A stretch of 7,440 bases of DNA from assembly GCA_036166415.1 (NCBI GenBank), contig JAYZHP010000091.1:1-7440 (forward strand), written 5' to 3'. The DNA comes from TMED108 sp036166415. Its GTDB lineage: Bacteria; Fidelibacterota; Marinisomatia; Marinisomatales; TCS55. The notes below the pieces were generated by a model that saw only the letters and a program-made list of their open reading frames with translations, did no database searches and was not told the origin of the DNA. Below, one piece after another: positions 1 through 5,279 of this stretch (position 1 is its first letter; every line of letters begins with the position of its first letter). The position numbers and the translations under genes are program-made.

Positions 1-431
1 ATTAATATAATAGCTAGTGAAATAAATCCAGCAACCAGATCATCGGTCATTACCCCCCATGCTCCTGGCATTTTTTCAAAATACTTTACAGGCCCTAGCT
101 TTGTAATATCAAAAAAACGAAATAAAACAAATCCTATTATAGCATTGGTAACATTCACAGGTAACAGCGACAAAGCTACCCATTGCCCCACCCATTCATC
201 AATTACTATAAACGATGGGTCATGGGACTCAATGGTTTTTAATAGTCTATGCGTGAAAAAAAGACCAATAAAAAATATTATTGAAATCAAAATTGGTAAA
301 ATACTAGTATCCAGGTTATGGAAGAAGCTAAACCAACAAATCGTAGCTGCCATACTTGCCCATGTACCTGGAGCAATTGGAAGTCTTCCAATATAAAAAA
401 CTGTGACAATACACTCAGTTATGAGCTTCAT
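1..431 (-). CDS. pgpA: Phosphatidylglycerophosphatase A, 3' end cut by the window edge
   Basis: Membrane enzyme that removes phosphate from phosphatidylglycerophosphate to give phosphatidylglycerol, the step after PgsA. The reading frame is open to base 1, giving 143 residues. The family is usually about 150-170 residues, so only a short C-terminal piece is missing. Family motifs seen are GRLPIAPGTWAS (residues 15-26), DPSFIVIDEWVGQW (71-84, with the acidic D78/E79 pair), FRFFDITKLGPV (104-115) and GVMTDDLVAG (126-135). Hydrophobic stretches lie near 44-60 and 86-106. The ATG at 431-429 overlaps the pgsA stop as ATGA, with no good Shine-Dalgarno sequence, so translation is probably coupled to pgsA. 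Identification rests on the motifs and the neighbour. Confidence 0.93.
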   Translation of the reverse strand, partial: MKLITECIVTVFYIGRLPIAPGTWASMAATICWFSFFHNLDTSILPILISIIFFIGLFFTHRLLKTIESHDPSFIVIDEWVGQWVALSLLPVNVTNAIIGFVLFRFFDITKLGPVKYFEKMPGAWGVMTDDLVAGFISLAIIL

Positions 432-1012
432 TGATATATGATTTCTTTAATGACCTCATAATTATCCCTAATATATTTATAGCCTGTAAATATTGTGAAT
501 AACGAAACAAAAAATGTAAGGTTATAGACCAAATTATATTTTGATACTAAATCAAATATTGAACTAAGAATCGTCTCATTTATATTACTAAAAACTAAAA
601 AAGAAAGTGTAAAAATTATTAAGGTCAATTGCGCGCTAGTTTTGGATTTTGCAATATTGCTAGTCACTAATGTGCGATCATTACGTTTCATTAGCATTCT
701 AAGTAGTGTAATAAAAATATCTCTAAAAATAATTAATCCAACCATCCAAAATTCAATTAAACCTAAAACAGCAAATGAAATAAAAGCTGAAGAAACTAAT
801 ATTTTATCTGCTAAAGGGTCTAAAAATTTACCTGATTCAGTTACAACATCATATTTACGAGCATAATATCCATCATAGGCATCAGTTATTGATGCAACTA
901 TAAAAATTATTAGTGCGAATAAATATGTATTATTAAAATCAGCAAACATGCAATAAACAAAAAAAGGGGTAAGAAAAATACGGAATACTGTTAGAATATT
1001 TGGTATTGTCAT
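428..1012 (-). CDS. pgsA: CDP-diacylglycerol--glycerol-3-phosphate 3-phosphatidyltransferase
   Basis: Integral membrane enzyme that joins CDP-diacylglycerol and glycerol-3-phosphate into phosphatidylglycerophosphate, the committed step to phosphatidylglycerol and cardiolipin. The full CDP-alcohol phosphotransferase signature D-x2-DG-x2-AR-x8-G-x3-D-x3-D is present: with the ATG as residue 1, D44, D47, G48, A51, R52, G61, D65 and D69. The N-terminus MTIPNILTVFRI is typical of PgsA. Several hydrophobic segments follow, and a conserved RD...R stretch lies near 97-105. The length of 194 residues is normal. The ATG at 1012 forms TGATG with the recR stop. A GTG at 1015 would add one residue and give a GTGA overlap, and the two cannot be separated here. 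The other CDP-alcohol transferases are less likely given pgpA next door. Confidence 0.93.
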   Translation of the reverse strand: MTIPNILTVFRIFLTPFFVYCMFADFNNTYLFALIIFIVASITDAYDGYYARKYDVVTESGKFLDPLADKILVSSAFISFAVLGLIEFWMVGLIIFRDIFITLLRMLMKRNDRTLVTSNIAKSKTSAQLTLIIFTLSFLVFSNINETILSSIFDLVSKYNLVYNLTFFVSLFTIFTGYKYIRDNYEVIKEIIYQ

Positions 1013-1605
1013 CACATCACTGATCTATCTTCTATGGCTCTCATTATTGTTGCGTCATCCACAAACTCTAGATCTCCACCTATTGGAAGGCCTCTGGCTA
1101 GTCTAGTAACCTTCACTGATTTGCTCTCTAATAAATTTGCTAAATAAAGGCATGTCGCCTCGCCTTCAATTGTAGCATTGGTAGCAACTAATATTTCATC
1201 ATTAGCATTCACTCGTTCGATTAATGAATTAATATTAAGATCATCTGGTCCAACTCCATCTAACGGTGACAATACCCCACCTAATACATGATACAAGCCT
1301 TTAAAAACATTCGTTTTTTCAAAAGTATAAATATCTGCGGGATTCTCTACTACGCAAATAGAGGTATTATCCCTTCGAGGATTACTACACACCAAGCATA
1401 GATTTTCTTCACTGATTCCAAAGCATTTTTCACAAAAACGTATTTTAGATTTTAATGAAAGAATTGCTTGTGAAAGATCATTCGATAGATTATTTGAGGA
1501 ATTGAGGACATAAAATGCCATCCGTTGGGCAGTTTTCTTACCAATTCCAGGAAAGCGTGAGAATTCATCAATTAAATTATTTAATGACTCTGGAAATGAA
1601 TTCAA
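1012..1605 (-). CDS. recR: Recombination protein RecR
   Basis: RecR works with RecF/RecO to load RecA on gapped DNA. All family parts are in order in 197 residues (E. coli has about 200): helix-hairpin-helix FPGIGKKTAQRMAFYVL (18-34), a four-cysteine zinc finger (C58, C61, C70, C73), a Toprim domain starting CVVENPADIYTFE (84-96), HVLGGVLSPLDGVGPDDL (106-123), ATNATIEGEAT (141-151), and the C-terminal RLARGLPIGGDLEFVDDATI (168-187). The start is a TTG at 1605-1603, two bases after the ybaB stop. No ATG or GTG lies in frame between that stop and the conserved N-terminus, and a weak AGGT sits about 10 bases upstream. The gene is very likely translated from the dnaX-ybaB message. Confidence 0.96.
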   Translation of the reverse strand: MNSFPESLNNLIDEFSRFPGIGKKTAQRMAFYVLNSSNNLSNDLSQAILSLKSKIRFCEKCFGISEENLCLVCSNPRRDNTSICVVENPADIYTFEKTNVFKGLYHVLGGVLSPLDGVGPDDLNINSLIERVNANDEILVATNATIEGEATCLYLANLLESKSVKVTRLARGLPIGGDLEFVDDATIMRAIEDRSVM

Positions 1606-1607
1606 AA

Positions 1608-1934
1608 TTACATACCTGGAATATTCATATCACCCAACATTCCACCGGTTACAGAATTCATTTTTTCTTGAGTGGTTTTTTGCGCGCTAGAAATAGCATT
1701 ATTTACTGCAACTTTAATCATTATTTTTTGACCGCGAATATCATGATTAGTAAAATCGTCACGAAGATCAATATTGGTTAATTCTAATTTACCATTCACA
1801 GTAGCTTCAACGATGCCATCATCGGAAGATCCTTTGAAAACCATTCGATTGATTTCTTTTTGAACTTTCTTTAATTGTTTTTTTGCCTGCTGAGCTTGTT
1901 TAAGCATTCCAAGCATATTTGATTTATTAAACAT
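1608..1934 (-). CDS. ybaB: YbaB/EbfC family nucleoid-associated DNA-binding protein
   Basis: Small dimeric DNA-binding protein found between dnaX and recR in many bacteria. The family forms a tweezer-like dimer that binds DNA, and its exact cellular role is still debated. Seen here: a long charged N-terminal helix MLKQAQQAKKQLKKVQKEI (about 10-28), a central beta region IVEATVNGKLELTNIDL (41-57), a second helix with an NNAISSAQKTTQEKM stretch (78-92), and the typical C-terminal TGGM...PGM tail. The length of 108 residues is normal. The ATG at 1934 has AGGA (1943-1940) overlapping the dnaX stop, five bases before the start, with seven bases between the genes. The gene order is as informative as the sequence for this call. 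Confidence 0.94.
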   Translation of the reverse strand: MFNKSNMLGMLKQAQQAKKQLKKVQKEINRMVFKGSSDDGIVEATVNGKLELTNIDLRDDFTNHDIRGQKIMIKVAVNNAISSAQKTTQEKMNSVTGGMLGDMNIPGM

Positions 1935-1941
1935 TATAATC

Positions 1942-3627
1942 CTATCTTAAAATTTCACCATCAAACTCTTCAATAATTCTTTCTACAACCTTATCTTCAT
2001 TTTTACTATCTTCACGTACCTCAGGTGTTGGTTGAGATAAATTTACCTCTTTTGAATTTTCACTATCCCATGAAAAATCTAATTTTATTTCTTTTTTTAT
2101 AAATTTAGATAGAGATTCTTCTATATAGCTTTTGTTATGAACAAGGTTGTTCACGCTAAATTCAGGTAAACCAGAAACTGTAATTGTAATTTGATTACTA
2201 TCTATGCTAGTGGGAACTGAATGGTCTAAGGTTGAGCCTAGTGAAGGTCTTTCCGAATTGATATTTTTAACAAAATTGGGCCATTCATTTTTTACATCAA
2301 TCAATAGATTTTCCTTGGCGCTATCTTGGGTATTTATTTTATCTTCTTTTGTCTTCTTTTTATTATCGCTAATTGGTTCAACTTCTTTAGTAGTGGATTG
2401 AGAGCTCTTTGATTTTTCTACTGATACACTTTCTTCCTTAACAATTTTTTTTTCTTCTCCTGTAGAATTTTCTTTATTAATCAAATGAATGTCATTTTTT
2501 TTTAAATGATCTCCAGTTATTAAATTTGATATCATTACAGATTTATCCATCTCCATCAATTTTAATGAAAGTATTTCAAACGCAATTAAGGGTTGATGTG
2601 AATTTTTTATAGTATGTCGTAGTTTAATCAATGCATTAATAATTCGTAATATATCATTCAAATCCCATACTCCCATCGTATCTAAGTATTGTTTTTTATG
2701 ATTATCATTAAGATTGAGCAAAGAATCACCATTAGGAGTTAATACCAAAATATAATTTCTAAAATGCAGATTTAATCCTTCGATAAGATCATCTAATTGA
2801 AAAGAAGAACTTCTTACTTTATTTAAGACTTCAAACATTTTTGGATAATCTTTAGAACTCAATGCTTTTGAATATTCGAAAAATATATCAAGAGGAATAA
2901 TACCGATAATTGTAGCGACTTCAGCATAAGAAATCGATTCACCAGAAAATGCGATGGCCTGATCTAATATGCTTAATGCATCACGCATACTTCCATCAGC
3001 TTTAGCACTAATCGCAGCTAATGTCTCACTATCAATTTTAATATTTTCAAGGTCGATAATCTTTGATAATTGATTTGATATAACCACCTCATTAATACGA
3101 TTAAAATCAAAACGCTGGCAACGCGAAATTATTGTTGATGGAACCTTATGTATATCTGTAGTTGCTAAAATAAATTTACCATGCGGTGGAGGCTCTTCAA
3201 GGGTGCGAAGTAAAGCATTGAAGGCTTGATTCGTTAACATATGAACTTCATCAATTATAAAGATTTTATAGGGTGCATTCATAGGTGCATATTTTATTTG
3301 CTCTCTCAAATTGCGTATTTCTTCAATTCCTCTATTAGAAGCACCATCTATTTCTAATACATCAAGATTTCTACCATCTATTATCTCTTTACAATTTTGA
3401 CATGAATTACAAGGAACACCTTTATCAACATCAGGGCAATTCAAGGCCTTTGCAATTACTCTAGCAGTTGTTGTCTTGCCAACACCCCTTGGACCGGTGA
3501 GCATATATGCTTGGGAAACTCTATCTCGCTTAAAAGCATTGACCAAGGTTTTAGTAACATGATCCTGGCCAGCTAAATCGCTAAAGGATTGTGGGCGATA
3601 TTTAAGTGATAGTACCTGATATGACAT
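1942..3627 (-). CDS. dnaX: DNA polymerase III subunits gamma and tau
   Basis: AAA+ ATPase of the sliding-clamp loader. Tau (full length, 561 residues) also links polymerase and helicase. Seen: start MSYQVLSLKYRPQSFSDLAGQ, Walker A GPRGVGKTT (45-53), four zinc-binding cysteines (C64, C73, C76, C79), Walker B IFIIDEVHML (122-131, D126/E127), sensor-1 LATTD (154-158), the SRC arginine finger (168-170), and the lid/collar domain to about residue 365. A low-complexity Lys/Glu/Ser linker (about 375-440) leads to a C-terminal domain (about 443-525) typical of tau tails. Two A9 tracts fall at codons 375-378 and 392-395 (see separate entries). The ATG at 3627 has no convincing Shine-Dalgarno sequence. 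The gene heads the operon dnaX-ybaB-recR-pgsA-pgpA. Confidence 0.97.
   Translation of the reverse strand: MSYQVLSLKYRPQSFSDLAGQDHVTKTLVNAFKRDRVSQAYMLTGPRGVGKTTTARVIAKALNCPDVDKGVPCNSCQNCKEIIDGRNLDVLEIDGASNRGIEEIRNLREQIKYAPMNAPYKIFIIDEVHMLTNQAFNALLRTLEEPPPHGKFILATTDIHKVPSTIISRCQRFDFNRINEVVISNQLSKIIDLENIKIDSETLAAISAKADGSMRDALSILDQAIAFSGESISYAEVATIIGIIPLDIFFEYSKALSSKDYPKMFEVLNKVRSSSFQLDDLIEGLNLHFRNYILVLTPNGDSLLNLNDNHKKQYLDTMGVWDLNDILRIINALIKLRHTIKNSHQPLIAFEILSLKLMEMDKSVMISNLITGDHLKKNDIHLINKENSTGEEKKIVKEESVSVEKSKSSQSTTKEVEPISDNKKKTKEDKINTQDSAKENLLIDVKNEWPNFVKNINSERPSLGSTLDHSVPTSIDSNQITITVSGLPEFSVNNLVHNKSYIEESLSKFIKKEIKLDFSWDSENSKEVNLSQPTPEVREDSKNEDKVVERIIEEFDGEILR
2445..2453 (-). other. A9 slippage-prone tract in dnaX, downstream copy
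   Basis: Second run of nine A, 41 bases downstream of the first (codons E392-K-K-I395), preceded closely by AGGAG. One extra A gives Lys-Lys-Asn-Cys-stop. One fewer A gives about eight foreign codons after the lysines and then TAG. It would also yield a gamma-sized product of about 395-402 residues. Whether slippage occurs cannot be decided from sequence. Confidence 0.45.
2495..2503 (-). other. A9 slippage-prone tract in dnaX, upstream copy
   Basis: Nine consecutive A in the coding strand (codons L375-K-K-N378), placed right after the clamp-loader core. One extra A, or a -1 ribosomal shift, gives Lys-Lys-Lys and then TGA at 2494-2492. One A fewer gives Lys-Lys-Met-Thr-Phe-Ile and then TGA. 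A GGAG sequence (2514-2511) lies seven bases before the tract. Thermus thermophilus dnaX makes gamma by transcriptional slippage on a nine-A run, and E. coli does it by -1 frameshifting on A-AAA-AAG. The parallel is established knowledge, but use of this site is inferred. Confidence 0.55.
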
Positions 3628-3709
3628 TTTATCTAAAAATATTAACTATTAATCTAGTCGATTTTATTGACGAGAAGCAAGGTAAGATGGGTAATGTTTA
3701 GAATTAATT

Positions 3710-3741
3710 ATTATAGGGTTTGATTTCCGATAAGAAATCAA
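3710..3741 (-). promoter_or_regulatory. Possible promoter for the dnaX operon
   Basis: A perfect TATAAT (3715-3710) lies 82 bases before the dnaX start in the only sizeable gap of the window (3628-3748, 121 bases). TTGATT (3741-3736) could be a -35 box, but the 20-base spacer is longer than the usual 16-18. The region is AT-rich, so a chance match is quite possible, and the lineage may use a different promoter consensus. Confidence 0.3.
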
Positions 3742-3744
3742 ATC
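3717..3744. repeat. Inverted repeat / hairpin between the two gene clusters
   Basis: TTTGATTTC (3719-3727) and GAAATCAAA (3734-3742) are perfect inverted arms of nine bases around a six-base loop. On the plus strand a G-T and a G-C pair extend the stem to 11. A competing five-base hairpin CCGAT/ATCGG (3727-3731 with 3742-3746) overlaps it. It lies just after the coiled-coil gene stop. In the minus direction it is not followed by a T run, so it is a poor intrinsic terminator for that gene. It could be an mRNA 3'-end stem or an operator over the putative promoter. Confidence 0.4.
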
Positions 3745-3748
3745 GGAA

Positions 3749-4126
3749 TTATTTTTTCTTCTTTTTTCTTTTTAAAAAAGAAAATTTTCCTTTTTTTGGT
3801 TTTTCTTCAGCGCCATCCGCTGTTTCTGTGTCATCATCAGATGATTTTGATTTATCTGTTAGCTTTGAACCATCTTCTTCTATTGCCTCTTTGATTGGAT
3901 CATCGCCTCGAAGAGTCGCTAATTTATAATGCTGATTTTGAGTACGACTTTTTATACTCTCTAGGATTCCATCAACCTCTTCATTAAAGTGAGAAACTGT
4001 TCTCTCCATGCGATTTATCAATTCATCTAACAATGGCTCACCATAGGCATCATTAAGTCTCTCACCAATTAAATGCAGTTTTTCCTCTAGGTATTCTTTT
4101 TTAAACTGTTTTTCCTGTTTATCCAC
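3749..4126 (-). CDS. Small charged coiled-coil protein of unknown function
   Basis: I do not recognise a family. The 125-residue product is highly charged and predicted soluble. Residues 1-65 look helical with heptad-like spacing (EEKLHLIGERLNDAY, LLDELINRMERTV, VDGILESIKS), suggesting a coiled coil. Residues about 75-110 are acidic and Ser/Asp-rich. The last 15 residues are strongly basic and end in five lysines, which might bind nucleic acid, anionic membrane or a partner. The start is a GTG at 4126-4124, backed by AAGGA (4137-4133) six bases upstream. It follows the preceding gene by 14 bases, so the two are co-transcribed. The A/T homopolymer-rich 3' end makes its exact C-terminus sensitive to indels. 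Confidence 0.75.
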   Translation of the reverse strand: MDKQEKQFKKEYLEEKLHLIGERLNDAYGEPLLDELINRMERTVSHFNEEVDGILESIKSRTQNQHYKLATLRGDDPIKEAIEEDGSKLTDKSKSSDDDTETADGAEEKPKKGKFSFLKRKKKKK

Positions 4127-4140
4127 AAATATTCCTTAAA

Positions 4141-4935
4141 TCATTTGCGATTTAATTTTTCTAAATCTTCAGATGAAAGACCAAATTTAGTTTTTTTACT
4201 TAATAAAATCATTGAAGTATCATATACTTCTGCGCCAGCAAGTAAGCCAAATGTAGCACCAATAAATCTGTTATGCCACCGATAACCCCATATGGGATCT
4301 GTCTGACGGTTCCATAATTCCATCATTAATAATCCTGCTAGAGCCGCACCGGAATATATAAACTTCTGCCATTCAGGTCTATCAATAATCTTTTCACGAT
4401 ATGTAATTCGTTCCATTGAAGTGATCTTTATTAATTTAACACTAACTGGGGTCTGGATATATAATCGATCTTTATTAAAGCTAAGTAGCGTTCCTTTTAT
4501 CCTCTTTCCATTGATATGTCTTACTTCAACGTACTGACCAATAGGTATACTTTTTAAAATATCTTTCGTTCTAAGATAAGTTAAATTCTTTCGAAAAGAT
4601 TCGCGAATATCTTCTGTTATTTTTGGCATACTATTTAATCTTAATTGGAGCTCAACAAAAGATTTAAGATCCATTCGTTTATAGCTAATTTTTATTCGAG
4701 TATATTCTAAATATGATATACGTGATTCTATAATGTCGGTATCAAGTTGAAAGAATTGCGCGCTTTCGAAGTTTGGAATTTCATTGTAGACTTGATAATA
4801 TTGATTTTCTTCAGCGTCAAGGGTGTAGCCTATATGCTTAGTTAGTTCTATTATCTCTTGATTTTGAGATACGGCAAATGATAAAAATAACGTATAATAT
4901 TTAATTAGTCGTATCAAGTAACGAATAAACCTCAT
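4141..4935 (-). CDS. Exported/membrane protein with Sm- or SH3-like barrel, function unknown
   Basis: The 264-residue product starts with a signal-peptide-like segment: basic MRFIRYLIRLIK, hydrophobic YYTLFLSF, then AVS-QNQ as a possible cleavage site after residue 23. Residues about 133-182 read IGQYVEVRHINGKRIKGTL...RLYIQT...IKITSMERI, the pattern of a small beta-barrel (Sm/SH3-like). Two glycine-rich hydrophobic stretches near 191-208 and 222-236 may be membrane segments. The frame stays open to a GTG at 5013 and has an ATG at 5001, but those starts would run through the selenoprotein gene in another frame and bury the signal peptide. ATG 4935 (or TTG 4917) is therefore preferred, overlapping the selenoprotein gene by 35 bases. 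The Shine-Dalgarno sequence is weak. Family not recognised. Confidence 0.7.
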   Translation of the reverse strand: MRFIRYLIRLIKYYTLFLSFAVSQNQEIIELTKHIGYTLDAEENQYYQVYNEIPNFESAQFFQLDTDIIESRISYLEYTRIKISYKRMDLKSFVELQLRLNSMPKITEDIRESFRKNLTYLRTKDILKSIPIGQYVEVRHINGKRIKGTLLSFNKDRLYIQTPVSVKLIKITSMERITYREKIIDRPEWQKFIYSGAALAGLLMMELWNRQTDPIWGYRWHNRFIGATFGLLAGAEVYDTSMILLSKKTKFGLSSEDLEKLNRK

Positions 4936-5134
4936 CAAGCTCTGGAAATCTTCCTTCATTCTTTTTGGAAAATATAAGAATATCGTTTTTGGTAAGTTCA
5001 TAGACACCCCCACCAGCAGGAATCAATGTTAACGAAGAAATAGCATTTCCATATTTTTCTAACATTTTGCTCGCCATACTGGCGGCTCTAGGTAAATAAT
5101 TTCATTTATTGCAATATGTTATAGAAACATCCAC
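4901..5134 (-). CDS. SelW-like Rdx-family selenoprotein (in-frame TGA read as selenocysteine)
   Basis: A 77-residue thioredoxin-fold protein of the Rdx (SelW/SelT/SelH-type) family, probably a cytosolic thiol or selenol oxidoreductase. Read with TGA (5104-5102) as Sec at residue 11, it gives MDVSITYCNK-Sec-NYLPRAASM..., i.e. beta strand, CxxU, helix. The later family blocks are LTLIPAGGGVYEL (35-47), ILIFSKKNEGRFPELDEV (52-69) and a TAA stop at 4903-4901. The match to the family (YCxxC, RA in the helix, PxxGGxFE-like, FSxK...GRFP) continues past the TGA without a break. The start is a GTG at 5134 with a perfect AAGGAG six bases upstream, ten bases after the preceding gene. There is no signal peptide. 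A SECIS-like hairpin follows the TGA. The alternative is a pseudogene or sequencing error from TGC/TGT to TGA. The intact frame, strong RBS and hairpin argue against this. Standard annotation would miss it. Confidence 0.88.
5069..5104 (-). promoter_or_regulatory. Candidate bacterial SECIS element with Sec UGA codon
   Basis: After the UGA (5104-5102) come 15 AU-rich bases and then a hairpin. GCCGCC (5086-5081) pairs with GGCGAGC (5075-5069) in six G-C pairs with one bulged A (5071), closing a five-base loop AGUAU (5080-5076). Bacterial SECIS elements have a G among the first two loop bases and an apical loop about 16-37 bases from the UGA. Here G is second, followed by U, and the loop starts 21 bases after the UGA. 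This would be the SelB binding site. The fold was worked out by eye. Confidence 0.7.
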
Positions 5135-5140
5135 TACTTA

Positions 5141-5146
5141 CTCCTT
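5141..5146 (-). promoter_or_regulatory. Strong ribosome binding site for the selenoprotein gene
   Basis: AAGGAG, starting inside the TAA stop of the 44-residue protein gene and six bases before the GTG at 5134. It is the best Shine-Dalgarno sequence in the window and decides the start of a gene that otherwise seems to stop after ten codons. A strong site in front of a ten-codon frame makes sense only if the TGA is read through. Confidence 0.8.
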
Positions 5147-5279
5147 AATTCCAAGAATAGATCCAATAAATTCCAAAAATAACTAATAGTATAGAAAGAA
5201 AGAAAAGAAACGCTGCAGCTTTTTTAAAAGCAGTACCTCTTACATCATAACGATAAACCGTTTTTGATTGACTCTCCAT
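5145..5279 (-). CDS. Small single-span membrane protein, 44 residues
   Basis: Family not recognised. The product has a polar, basic N-terminus (MESQSKTVYRYDVRGTAFKK, 1-20) and one strongly hydrophobic helix (AAAFLFFLSILLVIFGIYWI, 21-40) ending in YSWN. Positive charges before the helix suggest the N-terminus stays in the cytoplasm. The ATG at 5279 overlaps the stop of the FecR/barrel gene as TGATG, so translation is coupled, and the selenoprotein RBS overlaps its own stop. A GGAG just inside its own start is too late to serve as RBS. The tight packing on both sides is the main evidence that it is a real gene. A role alongside the barrel protein is only inferred. Confidence 0.72.
   Translation of the reverse strand: MESQSKTVYRYDVRGTAFKKAAAFLFFLSILLVIFGIYWIYSWN

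Noticed and set aside
145..396. Plus-strand open frame of 83 codons
   Set aside because: It lies wholly antisense to the well-supported pgpA coding region and has no recognisable features.
3717..3744. Intrinsic terminator for the minus-strand envelope cluster
   Set aside because: The stem is AT-rich and is followed in the minus direction by CCCTATAATAATTAATTC rather than a T run, so it is listed only as an inverted repeat.
3720..3929. Plus-strand frame with Phe/Ser-rich product
   Set aside because: It is antisense to the coiled-coil gene and created by its lysine-rich (A-rich) 3' end and acidic Ser/Asp stretch.
5102..5134. A ten-codon peptide (MDVSITYCNK) ended by TGA as a leader peptide or degenerate gene
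   Set aside because: The family pattern continues without a frameshift for 66 codons past the TGA and a SECIS-like hairpin is in place, so selenocysteine decoding explains it better.
4901..5279. Reassignment of TGA to an ordinary amino acid in the whole genome
   Set aside because: recR, pgsA, the FecR/barrel gene and the Sm/SH3-like gene all use TGA as a normal stop at the expected protein ends.
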